Of a DNA stretch of 64,000 bases, positions 26,501 through 41,500 are shown in pieces; the stretch's first letter is position 1; each line of letters opens with the position of its first letter. Under the pieces are notes generated by a model. It saw only the letters and a program-made list of their open reading frames with translations, was not told the origin of the DNA and did not search any database. The translations under genes and the position numbers were made by a program. Location: positions 177,602,010-177,666,009 of the forward strand of contig OZ023264.1 of assembly GCA_964006375.1 (NCBI GenBank), given 5' to 3'. The DNA comes from Tillus elongatus. Its lineage: Eukaryota; Arthropoda; Insecta; Coleoptera; Cleridae.

Positions 26501-29500
26501 TTATCAAACAAGGAAACCGCAGGAAATTTATCTGCTATCTACAGCAACTAACATAGAAAAATGAAAGTTAGGTTCCAAGCTGCCAGGTGGTTTAATGACC
26601 TTCCAACAAACATTAAAGAAGGTGATAAAATAGTGAAATTTACAAAAAAAGTGGAAGAATTTCTGATAAATAAGACATTTAAAACCTAAACTTTAAGAAA
26701 TGAAGTATTGTACGAATTCATGAATTATAAAGTTGCTGTTTATATTTAATTTTTTTTGGAATATTTGTGTTCTACCAAATTGTTTACTGGAGCTATATAT
26801 TCCTGATATGGCTTTTGTAAGTAATTTTGGGAAATATAATAAATGAAAAAAATATTTATAAATGATCCAATCATTGGGTGCAATTTAAGATGGAGAAATA
26901 AGAATTCAGATCAAAATTTGAAAAACTTTGTATGTCAAAATTTATTAGTGACTGTGATGATATTCTCTATTTCTCTTCAAAAATTATGTACGAGATTTTT
27001 ACGAATGAACAAGCAAGATCATTTCCTGGACGTCCAGATGTATTATCATTACACACAGCACAATATGTAGTTTTTATAGTAGATACTAACCAACTGGATG
27101 AAAGACTCCTCGAATCTCAGCAATTTCCCCGTCTTCAACATACCAATCAAAATTAATGTACTGGTCATCTATTGTGCCCAATATTAGTGGTGATATCTGA
27201 TCAGGTATTCCGAAAGCCCAGAAAGGTACAGTTGCACCAGCTTTAAACCTGGTCAGTGGTGCCGCAATTTTGATGCCGCTTAATTGGATGACCTGCACCT
27301 CTGCAGTATCCTAGAACAAAGGTAAATTATCACTGAACAGAAAGTACATACTTAAATGATTAAAAAAATATAAATAATTATAATCCTAATTTTTAGTTTC
27401 TCACTGTTCACCACTTTTGAAGACTACAGCTTAGAGATACTTCCAAATGCTCGGTGAAGCATGACTATTTTAAACAAATTAAAAATAAAAAGCAAAAGTT
27501 ACAATAAAAGCAGATTGTAAAATTGGTGACATGTGAAAGTCAGTAGACTTTCTTGCACATTAGTTTATTCTATGCTATAGATAATTTTATAATTAAACTG
27601 TTCATCTCGTTGTAACGTGTTACACGTCTTACAACCTACAGATTCATTAGAATTAGTTAAATAACACCATTGCTGCATGACTGCACCTTCTCTTTCTCGG
27701 TTAATAATATCTTGTTAGTCGATGAAATTCAGCGACATCGATTTATCAGTGTCGTAGTCACTGAAATGCCACTTTCTTATTTAATGGACTTCAGAATATT
27801 CTCAAAGCTGGCCATAGAAACTGAGACATTCTCTTCGGGCTCTCAGTTGACAATTCTTAAATTCGACTCGCGTTTACATTCGCACTCTATATAAAAAGGT
27901 CTATATAAATCACGTCGTCTCCAATGGAACTCTCTTCCCACTAAATCATTCTCAAAATTAAAATGGCCGAAGTAATTATGGGCTAAGAGAGGAAGCAGGA
28001 TGGCCATATGGGCTACCTTTTTTTTCTTTTTGGAGGGCACCTTTTTTGTCTTCATTATGAGACAACTGTTAAAGACACCTTGATGAAAACACCTGTTTTT
28101 GCTATTGCGATGTTCCGCCTGGCAAATGTAACACGAACAGCAGAAATGAGCCATCCAGGACTTGGAGCCACTAGAGCCAAGCAGAGCCCTGTCATAGTCT
28201 ATCGGCAGTCTGGGCAATCCCGAACAGCCCCACAACCTTTTGAGCGGTCCCGCTGGCCCTGAACAGCAACAAACTCTGCATCTCTATTGGGCATCTACGA
28301 AACACCACCTCGGAAGCAAAAGTTACGTACTTGGTTCATCTGCTTTCTTTGTTTTCACTTTAAATTTCAATAATAACTGCCGCAGGCAATCATTTTCATA
28401 TATAACACTTTGCATTATATAAAGCCATTTTTAATCAATAAATAATAATACTTGAGTCTTCATTTTTATTTGTGTGTTCGACGTCACTTGGATTATACGA
28501 TGGATCCGATGGATTCGGGCTTTTAGCGAATTTTCATAATGAAATTTGTTTGCTAAATATAATATATTATTAATATTATTATTAAATTCTCTGTGATTAT
28601 TTAAACAACCAAAATAATTTTTGGATGCTTAAAACCATAAACTGTGTCCTAAAAAGTTCTGGAGCTATGCTTCATATAGGGATCGTCGGCATTGTCCCAC
28701 TATCGATGCAGGTGGTCAGCAGGCTTTTGCTAATGGGTTTGCATCCTATTTTCCTAAATGCTTTAACACTAAATCTGCATATAATTCATGCATCTCTTCT
28801 TAGGTGCTGTAGTTTTAATTTGTCTATACCTTTATGGTTCATCTTTAATTTATCTCTGGAAATGGGTGTTTTCTCTACATGCTGGAAACTTAGTTTCATT
28901 CTTCCAATTTTTAAATCTGGTGACAGAGGTCTTGTTGAGAACTACCGACCGATAAGTATTCTTAGCGTTATTCCTAAAATTTTTGAGGATCTTCTGTGTG
29001 AGACTCTTACTTCGCTCCTTAGAGGTTCAATCATTGACCAGCAATATGGATTTATATCAGGTCGTTCTGCTGACCTAAATCTGTTGGTGTACAGTGCCTA
29101 CTTGTCAGAGTCCTTGGCGGCGGGTATTCAGGTTGACTCTGTTTATACCGACTTTTCCAAGGCCTTTGACAGAGTGAACCATAACCTCTTAATCCATAAG
29201 CTACATAAGTTTGGTGTTGGCGACCCTCTTCTCAGCTGGATAGGTAGTTACCTTTCTGACAGATATCAGGTGGTGCGGATAGGGAATTTTATGTCCAATG
29301 GGATAAAGGTTTTGTCTGGTGTGCCACAAGGTTCTCACTTGGGGCCCTTGCTATTTAATATCTGCATTAATGATATTCATGAGTGTTTTTCTCATTGTAG
29401 ATTTTTGTTGTTTGCTGACGATCTGAAATTATTCTCCGGGATTACAGGTCCCTCAGACTTTTAAGATTCAGTACGACATTGACAACTTAATAAGCTGGTG

Positions 29501-32500
29501 TCTTAACAATGGGATGGAACTCAATCCATCTAAATGCCAATCAATTTCTTTTTATAGAGGAAGGAACAGACTTGAACATACCTATTACATCAACGGTGTA
29601 CCATTGAAGTCTGTTGAATTAGTTAGAGATTTGGGTGTTACATTTGATTCATCTTTTTCATTTATTCCTCATGTTTCTAATGTGATTTCTAAGTCTCTGA
29701 AGTTGCTTGGCTTTGTTAAAAGATGTACCTCTGATTTCACCAACATCAGATCTGTTAAAATTCTTTATTTTTCTCTTGTACGTCCTCATCTTGAATATCC
29801 CTCTTCTGTATGGTCTCCCTACTATGCATGTCATTCAGTCAGTCTTGAACAAGTACAGTGCAAATTTTTAAAGTTTCTTGCTTTCAAAAGCCACCATGAC
29901 TGTGGTGGTATCGATGATTTACTAACATATTTTAATATCATGCCTCTTGATGTTCGACGTAAACAAAAAGATTTAAAACTTTTTTTATAATATAATTAAC
30001 TTCGAGGTATCTTGTCCTCACTTACTTTCTATGATCAACTTCTTTGTTCCACCAAGAGTAACTCGTTCAAAGAGTTCATTTCTTGTCACTTTTCATCGTA
30101 CCAACTACAGTCACAACTCTTATTTAATTAGATGCTCAGTGTTGGCCAACAAATTGTCTGATGAACTTGACTTTTTCACAAGAAAATGAGTTTTCTTAAA
30201 ACAACTGTCACTTTGTAAGTTTAGTTAATCGGTACTTAATATTTATTGCCTATATTTTGCCTATATTGCCTATTTTTATTTTTTCATTTTGTCTAACTTG
30301 TAACCATTTTGTATGCTTTATTAACTGCTTTTATTGTATATATTTTTTCTTTTTGTACTTATCTAAAATGGGCTCCTGGCCCGTAAATAAATAAATAAAT
30401 AATATGGCTTCCAATTATGATCTGGGCTTCTCGGCTGTATTGACCATTGAGCATTTTACTGATGACGAGATCATCGCAGCTGCTAAGAACATTAAGCCAG
30501 ATTTCTCCCCCGGCCCAGACCTCCTGCTGGGATTTCTTGTTAGGGATTGTTTATACCCTTTTTTAAAGAAAATATTCAATTTGATTCTTACAATGGGAAC
30601 GCTGCCCAACAAATGGAAGATTTCACGTGTAATACCTGTGTTCAAATCAGGGGACAACTGTGATTGTGTAATTTTTGTAAGATGTTCGACGAATGCCCGT
30701 ATGAACATATAATTTTTCATATGAAATCTAAACTCTCATTGCATCAGCACGGCTTTATTTCTGGTAGATCTACAATTACAAATTTGGCGACTTTTAGCCA
30801 GTTTGTTGCTGATCAACTTGGGGGCTCTCCGCAGGTAGATGTTATATACACGGACCTGTCAAAGGCCTTTGACAGAGTCCATCACTCTATTCTTATAAAT
30901 AGACGTCATTACTACAGTTTCAGTAACCAATTGATACAAACATTAGGGTCTTATTTGAGTGGTTGGAAACAATTAGTTCAGATTCGAGGCTTTAAATCTG
31001 AACCTTATGACATACCATCTGGAGTCCCCAGGGGTCCATTCTGGGTCCTCTTCTCTTTAATATTTTTATTGACCAATTGTCACAGATATTACATGCGTCT
31101 TCCTAATTTATGCTGATGACATCAAAATGTATTCAGAAGTTCGGGGTGTTCATACACCTACAGAGCATCTTTTTAAGTTTTCTGGGTGGTGCTGGGATAA
31201 TGCTCTTACTTTAAATGTTGCTAAGTACTGTGTAATGTCCTTTAGTCGGAACAAAGAGCCAATTTTATTTGATTACCAATTGCAGGGACATAGGTTGATA
31301 CGTCCTGACACAGTCCGTGAACTTGGAGTGATTTTCGACCCAATGCTCTCATTTTGGCATCATCATGAATTCTATAAACTCTGTGTATAAAACCATGGGT
31401 TTTATAATTAGGAGCAAGAGGGATTTTACATCTCACAAAACATTGATCCACCTCTTTTAGGCACTGGTGAGGCCTCGTCTTAAATATGCTTCGGTAGTTT
31501 GGTCTCGGGCGTACTTGGTGCACATTCAGAGAAAGTTTATGAGGTTCATTAGTTTTTCAATTGATGGTCAATACCCGTGCATTGGCTATCCACAGAGTGA
31601 TTTATTAAAGCGTTTTAACTTGCCTAGCCTGAAGGACAGGAGATGGTGCAGCTGCATTGTGTTTCTTTTTAAAACTGTCAGTTCAGCTCTTGATTGCCCC
31701 TCTCTACCTGAATCAATAAAATTGAATGTTCCACATATAGATCACAGTATGTGGAACATAAAATTTTATTGACTCATATAGATCGCAGTAACCTCAACCC
31801 CAACAGCCACCATGGAAGTGTTGCTGGATCTGATCCACCCCCCCACCCCCGCTACACTTACTTATCATGGGGGAGGCTAGGATAGGACTATACAGACTAA
31901 CTTGCACTGATAGGAGTAAAGGTCAACTCAGGCTGCAGGGGCCACTGCAAGATTCAGGAGATCGTAAAGGAGCCCATGCTTGAAATGAGGTCAAACTTCG
32001 CGAGCTTGTGAATCTGTAGGGAAAAGAACTTTACAGTGGAAATCCCCGACCGCGAGGCTTGGAGGGGGGAGAGGTCGGCCCTACCACGGGACGTGCTCGT
32101 CTGGTTCACAGATGAATCCGGCGGGGAGCGTGGGACGGCGTTTATTCGGAAGGACTGAGGGTAAGTCACAGTCTTTCCATCTGGGCTCATTCAACAGTGT
32201 TTCAGGCCGCAATGTATGTAATCTTGCACTGCGTGCGAGAAAACAAGAGGAGGAGCTACACGAACAAGCGGATACTCATAGCCACAGGCAGCCCTTAAGG
32301 CCCTAAGTAGCCAACAGGTAAATTCCAGGCTGGTTAGTGAATGCCGAGACAAGACGAGCAACCTGGCTGGGCAGAATGAGGTCACCCTCGTTTGGATGCC
32401 GAGTCACTCGGCGGTCAAAGGCAACGAAGAAGCTCTCAAAGAGAGGATCAGCAGAACCATTTATGGGACCAGAACCGGTCCTGGGCATATCGAAAGGCAC

Positions 32501-35500
32501 AGCCAGGGGAACCCTCAAGTCCTGGGACAGGGACCAGGGCAGATTGTCCAGGGCTCAGACATGGTAAGACACTAATTCGGGATCCCAGTTCAAAGAGAGC
32601 TGTGGAGCTGCTAAATCTTAGCAAAGGACAGCTCAGGAACATAACAGGACTCTTGACGGGACACATGGTTGTCAAGAAACACCTGCATCAAATGGGGCAG
32701 TTCGAGGGGACCTGGCATGCAGACTCTGCGGCGAGGGGGAGGAATCAGCCCAGCATATCTTGTGCGAGTGTAAAGCTCTGGACAGCAAAAGACAACTGAT
32801 CTACGGACAGCCTAGACCGGAGACAGAGCAATGTAAAACTTCACCTTACCAATTGCTGTGCAGACTAGTTCAAGGCACAGTTATTTTGGAATTAGTGGAG
32901 TAGAAAATACAAAGGGCATGCACAATAAGGCCAAAGACTGCGGTGCTATCGGGGCGGCAAAGACACGGACGAGCCCCAAGGGAAAAAAAATGGATCGGGG
33001 TATCCCAACAGGTTTTATCTACCGAAGGTACATATGGAGCTGTTGAGCTCGCCTCCAGTCTATTATATGTGTAGAAATTACTCTAATTTGCAGGGCAGCC
33101 TGGATATATTCTGCTGTTCTGTCTCTCTCAAAAAGAATTGTTTCTGTACGTATTAGTGATGTATTGTTTTATATGTCTTGTATGTCCCCATCCTTAAATT
33201 TGTTTCGTGCTGTTAGATGGTGTATTTAATAAATAAATAAATAAATAAAGATTAATAAAAAACATGGGGATGAAAATTTTACAGTTAGCATAATTCCTCA
33301 TAGTTCGCTTTATGTGTAAGAAAGTAAAAATTGGACATTTTATGACAATTCTATTATTGAAGTAAGGAGCGTTGGTTCCGCATTTTTTATTCCGACTTCG
33401 GAAGGGGAGATTGGAAGGGTTATCAGGAAGATAAAAAGCAAAAACACCAAAGATGTATACGGAATGATGACTACCTCGATCAAAGCACTGAGGGAAGAAC
33501 TGGTGACCCTACTGACAATAATAATACATAAGTGTCTAACGGAAAATTGAAGCGAGCCAAAGTCATTCCGATACATAAAGGGGGAGATTGGATGGATCCG
33601 GATAACTATAGACCTCTAGCAATTCTGCAGGTGTTAGGTTTTTGAAGAAATCATAAAGGTAAGATTAACCAACTACTTTGAAGAAAAGAAGTTATTTAAC
33701 AACAGTTAACACGGTTATCGAACTAAACGCTCTACAACAACAGCTCTTATTGAAATAGTGGATCAGATTATAAAATCTACAGACAATAATGAGCACGCTG
33801 AAATCATATCAACACATCTGTCAAAGGCTTTTGATTCTATTAGCCATGAGATACTGCTGCAAAAATTGGTGTATTATGGAGTGAGAGGTCCACCATTGGA
33901 ACTTATCGCATCTTACCATCAGCAAAGGAAACAATTTGTTTTGTTGGGGGGCAGGCTATCTGATGAAACAAGTATTATCCATGGAGTACCACAAGGATCT
34001 GTATTGGGACCGATTTTGTTCATAATGTATATCAATGACTTAAATATAGTGAGTGAGACAGCTTCCACCCACCTTTATGCGGATGATGCCTCGATTTTTC
34101 TCAAATCGTCTGAGAAAGACGAACTAGAAAAAAGAAAATGGGATACACTAGAGAAATCAAAAAAGTGGTTCAGTGATAACAAATTGAAAATTAATGGAAA
34201 GAAGACACACTATTTAAATTTTAAGAGAACTAGCGAGCGACAACATCTTAAATTTTTGGGCATTAATATTGATAGCCGACTTACCTGGAACATACATGTC
34301 GAATGTATAACGGGAAAGGTGACCACAGGGATATACAATGGTGAAGCAGTTTAGTACGAAGGAGGCTGCAAAAGCAGCATACTTTGCACACTGTCATAGT
34401 GCACTTGCATATGGAATACTTCTGTGGGACAATTCATCTGCTGCAAGGGGGGTTTTTATCATGCAGAAGAGGGCTGTGAGGGCACTGGTGGGCTTGAAGC
34501 CTACTGCCAGTTGTAGGGAGGCTTTTAGGTTTGAAGGAATTTGGACACTTCCGGCACTGTATGTATTTCAGTGTGTGAACTATGTGCATAATAACCTGGA
34601 CAAATTTCCAACGAACAATCAATAGCACCATTTCGACACCCGAAGTAAGGATAGTCTAAGAACACCACTTCATAGACTGTCTCAGACACAGCAGGAAGTG
34701 GACTATTGGAGTCCTAAACTGTATAATAGGATGCCGATGGAGCTAAAGAAACCAATGCAGCAATTTCATAAGGCACTGAAACAGATCCTACTGAAAACAC
34801 CAGTTTACACATTGGAAGAGTTCATGAGGGTACCATGTTTTTGTTTCTGTTTTGATATATCAGTCCACGATAATTTTCTTATCATTTGCATGATTACTTT
34901 GACAATTTAAGACTGTATTTCGCGGCTATATCATCTGAAATATATTTGTGGTGTCACGTTGCCCCAAAAAGCTAAAACGCTTAAAACTGTGATAGTTAAT
35001 TTTATCTTCTTTTTTTTTTGTTGACTTTTAACATATGCTTATTTTATGTGTTATTTAATGCTTTGGACTATAATGATATGTCTTATCTATACATATTTTA
35101 TCAGGGTTTATATTATCGTGTTTATATTATGGTTGTTTTGCGATTTTACATTTTATATTTCACCCATGTAAAACGTGATGGGAAATACACTATTACCTAT
35201 TGTTATTATTTAAGATAGTACCTCTGAATACACCACTCGATGTCCAGTAGTGGGATGGATACCAATGGACTTTGCTGTAATGGTGGATTTTCCAACTGTT
35301 TTGCCCAGCACTATACCTCTTGTGTTTACCTCTAAAAACAAAAGAAATAATTACAAATAAACATGTCCTTACCAGAAATATGGACAAGAAATCAAACAAA
35401 ATTAACTGAAATTACCAAATTACCAATAAATAAAGAAATACAAATTCCCACCACTAACTCACCTGCAGTTTTATCCGTACTGATAGCATACTCAACTGTA

Positions 35501-38500
35501 CTTTCTGGTTTTGGACCACCTTTTGTCGTTAACTGTAGAGTAGCCCCGATAAGTATAGTACCATTTCGTGGATACAGCTTCAGAGGCGGAAACACCTGGA
35601 GATCTGCTGGAGTACTTTTGATATCCTCTTCACCGTTATATATTTGGAATGTGATTTTTGTGTCGCCCAATTCAAGACCTGTGATGACATAATGTATTTC
35701 ACCAGTAGGAAAAGGTTCTTCCTGAATAACTCTTTGAATTGTTACAATATTCAAATCGCTTTTGCCTTCCAGTTCGACCAAATCCAAGTCTGGCAGCGAC
35801 ATAAGGTTATCATTCTCGTCATACAAACGTACTATACACGATATGCAACGGTTGATCTCTACTTTATCAGACATTTCAACCCGCAGTATCCCTACAGATA
35901 CCACATTCACCAAAACAAATGCAGGTTTCGACATCAAACACAGATCAAGCACTTGCAAAGTCACTTCGCCTGATTTCAGCGGGGTTATTTCGATTTCCTT
36001 GGCTACTTCCAAGTAAGTTACAGATATGATGTCTTCAACGTTTAAATTCAGCTCATAGTATCCAGAACCTTGTTTAATTGAAATTTTTTGCTTATTTCCT
36101 GGATGGTTGTATATGTTTATACTTTTAGGTGATACTATGATATCCTCCACTAGATAGAGACCGATTTTTGCAGTTATCTTCTCAAATTCTTTAACGTTTT
36201 CATCTTCCGAAATGAAGGCTGGCTTTTCTGACGTTATCTTATTTTTCTTCAATACAGCTGTGTTATACCCTCGAACAGTAACATTAGCTTCAATGAGACC
36301 TTGATCTTGCAGGGCCTTGATAACCTGCAAAAAAATAATCAATTTACAAACTGAATAACTGGAAATAGTTAGCTACCTATGCTGTCAAGTACATGAATGG
36401 TAGGTGATGGTGGACTTTTCCTTTACTTAATAGTAAATAATTTTTTTCATGCCCGGGGAGGTACCACCCCTTACATCAAGGGGCCGGTGAAGTCCCAAAG
36501 GACATTTCCGGTTCTGGTGTATGAGTCAGTTCCCCTTATCAACAAAAATGATGATGGCTCCTCCTTGCACAAAAGATTCCGGAGATAAAATACCCCTCCA
36601 TTCCGATCTCCGGTAGAGGGGTGTGCAGGGGGCGCGCCGGCATCAAGATTTAACATATCCTTCTCAAATATATGTGGCTTAAATTCTAACCTGAACTCCG
36701 TCCACCATTTGCTCCAGGCTAATAAGCCCCAATTCCTCTTCCTCACCGAAACCCAAATCAGTGCCAAAACAGCCACTAATCACCTTAATTTCCCAGGGTA
36801 TGAGCTCCTTACTTCCTTTAGATTGCATGGAGGTGTGTGCGCATACGTCCGTAGCAATTTACCCTGCACCAGACTCCCCGATTTGGAAGCTGGAAGAAAA
36901 GACATACTTTGGATGAAACTCTCTCTCAGGGCTGCAACTAAATTTATCTGTTGCATTTACAGGCCACCTTCTGACAACAACTTTGTCCAGCTCTTCGACT
37001 ACTTTTCGGAAAAAACCGACCATTTGATTTCTGAATATCCTTCCTCCGAGGTCACTATTCTTGGTGACTTCAAGGTCCATAAGGAATGGCTAGGATTTTC
37101 AAAAACCAATCCACAAGGGAGAACAGCGGAGGCCTTCGCATCCCAATGCACAGCTCAAATCCCTTGGATCTCCTTCTTACTACAAAACCTGAATGCTATA
37201 AGACATCAGTCACCGCCACCTCTTGGTCGGTCAGACCACGGCATGGTCACTGCTTCCTGCGCAATGCAACCCGAGGTCACACAGTCATCACACCCACGCA
37301 TCGTTTGGCACTACAACTCCGCGAACTGGGACAAAATGCGGGATTACTTTTCCTCATTTTCATGGGCGTCTGTCTGCTTCTCTCATCCTGACCCCTCTGA
37401 TATCTCACAAAACGTCACCGAAATCACCCAAGCTGGCATGGAATTATTTATTCCACATACACAGAAAATCTTTTCAGCCACTCAAAGGCCCTGGTTCACT
37501 AAATCCTGCGACAAGGCCAGACTTGAAAAGGTCAAAGCTCACAAAACGCTTCTACGCAATCTCAGTCAAGAAAACCGTTAAGCATTTGACGACGCAAGAA
37601 ACCGCTATGTCCACATTCTTTCTGACGCAAAAAACTTGTTTAATAACCACATCAAAAACAAAGTCCTCTCAAGCTTCAACGGCAGCAAACCCTTCTGGAC
37701 TCTTGCTAAATCTATTGGGAATAAATTCTGCAAGAGCACGTTCCCACCTCTTGTTTCAGAGGATGAAATTGTTTCTACCGCCCTGAGCAATGCTGAACTT
37801 GTTGCCGCGTTGTTCGCCGACAACTCTACTCTCAACCCACCTCCAAATGTTCAACCACCAATGTTGCACATTAAATGACGGATATCAGTTTCAAAACTAA
37901 AAGGGTACGAAAGATACTCTCTTCTCTTAATACCAGGAAAGCCACTGGCCTTGACAAGCTCCCAGCAATTGTTCTCAAAAAATGCGCACCAGAACTTGCT
38001 CCTGTCCTGACTCGTCTTTTTCAGACATCTTACAATATTCCCTAGTAACTGGAAAACTGCTGGAGTACAACCCGTCCCCAACAAAGGATCCAAAGCGCTT
38101 CCTAGCAACTACAGGCCTATTTCTCTCCTTTCAGTCGTCAGTGATGGAAAAGTATATAAACAATGAATTACTAAAATTTCTTGAAAAACACAGTCTAATC
38201 CACGACAGGCAATATGGATTCCGTCAGCGCAGATCAACTGCCGACCTCCTTTCCTTTGTCACCCATTCTTGGAACAAGTCTATGCAACTACACAGTGAAT
38301 CCCATATGGTGGCTCTAGACATATCCAAAGCATTCGACCAGGTCTGGCACTGACAGCGCTGCTTAATAAACTTCCGGCCTATGGCCTACCACCAAAACTC
38401 TGTACCTGGACAGCAAATTTCCTCTCCAACCGGAGCATTTCTGTTGTCGTGGATGGCCATTCCTCTTAACTGTATCCAATTAATGCAGGAGTCCCTCAAG

Positions 38501-41500
38501 GTTCACCTTTAGCCCCTACTTTGTTTCATCTCCACATCAATGACCTCTGTCTAGCACATTCAAACCAGTTCACAGTTACACGGATGACAGCACGCTCCAC
38601 TCAAATATACAATATTCTAAGTCAGTCTCTTTAGCCCAATTAGATGAGGATCGCAGACTCACGGAGGTTTCTGTCTTTGTGGATCTCCAAAAAATATTAG
38701 ACTGGGAAAGTAGAAATCTTGTACAATTCAACTCCACCAAATCTCAGTCTCGCTTTCTATCTTATAATAGATACACCAGTCATAGACCCATCACAATGAA
38801 CAACCAAGTTATTCAAAGTAATGAGTCCTTTTCACTTGTTGGCATTTCTGCGGATCGAAATCTCAATTGGCACCAACATGTCGCATCAATTGCAGAAGCG
38901 GCTGCTAAGAAATTAGGTTTCCTCTTCCGGGCTCGCAAATACTTTTCACCAGCTAATCTCTATACCTTATATATTTCACAAATAACGCCAAACCTCGAAT
39001 ACTGCTCCCACATCTGGGGTGCTGCTGCCGCTTCTACACTCGCTATCCTGGACTCCATTCAGAAGAGAGCTATACGTCTCATCGGTGACCCTACCCTCAC
39101 CCAAAGGCTGCCATCCCTTGCCCACCGATGTGCCGTTGGTGACCTCTCTCTCTCTCTTTTATAGATATCTGCATGGGCAATGCTCAGAGGAGCTTTCTTC
39201 CATAGTTCCTCCACCTGCTGCCCCCAACAGATCTACCAGGGGAACAGAGTGAATTCACCCTTTTACTGTCCAGGTCACCAGACATAGAACATCTTGTTAT
39301 GTCCGCTCTTTTGTCTCGAGGACTTCCAAGTTGTGGAATTCCTTGCCGACACATGTTTTTCCTTCTCCTCCGAACCTCCAAGTCCAGAATTAACAAGTTG
39401 CCTCTTTCCCCCTTGTCGACACCCACGGTACGATAGTATTTTAGGCTGTGACCCCCGTGGTGTGTTGTTGAAAAAAAAAAGATTCTAAGCACTATTCTCT
39501 AACCTTCAACAAAAATATGCATTTCAAAGAACATACCAATAAGTTTTATTGTCGGTTTTTGTAAAAGGTCGTATTACAATATCAAAAATCTAAACAACGT
39601 ACCTGATATGTTTTATGAGCAACTTCTACGGTACCAATCTCAATTGGTCTGGGTATCATTTGTTCTTTTGTTGTGAACTTTGCTAATCCTTCAGGCTCAA
39701 GCAACCATACCAACTGAAGACTGGAAAAGTTCAAGAACCTCCTTCCTACTTCATCTTGCAGTGAAATATCTAATTCTATATCGTAGTTGCTTTGAACTAT
39801 CACTCTATCTGCGCTTAAATCCATTGGACAAGATTCTGCATCAGCCACTTTAATTTCAGGTTGGATAGCAATTCTTCTAGGCTTACCACAAACCACGCAG
39901 CCAATCACACTGCTACTTTTACTCTTACAGTTCGGTACTGAAGGTATGTTGCTGATGGTAAGTTTAATGTGAGTCACCCCAAGTTGCCGACAAAGCACAT
40001 TGACCACTGTAAGGTCATCATTTGGCAGAATGTGTTTTTCAGTGACATCAAATGCCTGTGCGATTGTATCATTACTGCTAACAACTATTCGTGAATGGTC
40101 AGAAGGTCTACCAATAGAAGGCCGTGGGCCACCAGTGAAAACTAGATTGATTGAACTGCCAACAGCAAGAACTACATCCTGTTTCGGTTCTAAGAGTTTT
40201 AGTGGCATATAAGCTGTCAGGGTGACTGAATCCTCTAGGGTTCTCCCATCAAAACTGTAAGATACGGTAATTTTGCTCGTTCCAACTGCAAGCGCGACCA
40301 TTGCAATGTTTCCACAGGATATCCCAACTGGAGGTATAACATCAGTTCTGTTATGTTTGAATTTATTGTCAGACTGCTTAATTTGGAATGGTAACCTCTG
40401 GCATTGTGTAAATGGAATGAAAGACTCAGTATCGGAGCCTTCTGCACCTGGCTTTTCCGCATATAAAGCAACATGTAAATAAATTGTACTGCCAACTTCT
40501 CCTTCCATGACAAATTCTACAATCTCCAATCTCGTTGGGGGTAATATCAGGAATTTAGCAGCCTGTCTGTTGTGATGGTTACGCAACATAGCAGCTGATA
40601 TTTCAAAGAAACCATGCGAATGGGTTTTTACATGACCTGATTGAGTAACGGCTGCTTTTGAATGATCAGTGCTGGTCCATAAGAATCTTCCATCGCCTCC
40701 AGTCGCAACAAGATCTACTTCATACCTAGAAATAGATATAAATTTGGAACTGTGGTTTAAATGTATCGATGATTTCACATAGCGACGGAAAACTTACAAC
40801 TTATTTTCATTAGCTCTAAAAATAGTGCTGCAAATTGAATCGTAACTTCCACATAGCTATGATAATTTACTCTCTTCAGAAAGACATTCTCGTGAAATGA
40901 ATTTAGGAAAAATTTTGAAGCCTTGTGTTTGAAACTTTTCATATGTAAATCGAAATATGAGCGTTTGACATGCAGATGACTTTGATTGATCACTCGCCCT
41001 GAAGCGATGTTACCCAAAAACAATTCGAATCGTTCCTCTGCCGGTTGCTAACTGTATACCAAATTTGAAGATAACTCAATTCGTTCGAAAGCTATTGCGC
41101 CTATTAACAGACAGACTTCGTTTGACAAGGTTCGTTCCAGAATCAAGTTTTCTATATGTTTTCAGACTTTTTATTTATTTATTTATTCAAATTTGCACCT
41201 ACAGAATTAAACAATTCCAAATGGTACTTAAAAAGAAAAAAGAAAAAAAACCTCAAAGTAACAAAATCACTGTCTTAAGACAGTTTTCATCCTAGACATA
41301 GCAATATAAAAGATATCACAATTAGAAAAATTAGCATTATAATTATGCAACAATCTGTCCATGAAACTGTTACATCTATAGTTGGTCCTGTGTGTTCGCT
41401 CAAAAAAAAGTTGCTGTTGGCGAGTTGAGCGTGGTAGAACATGGAAAAGGACCAATTCGAACAGATCATTACAGTCAATGTGACCATTAATTAACTTATA

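Noticed and set aside
27843..28235. A 130-codon minus-strand frame in Nup210 intron 9
   Set aside because: No recognisable domain, low-complexity lysine run from an A tract, and no splice or transcript evidence in sequence.
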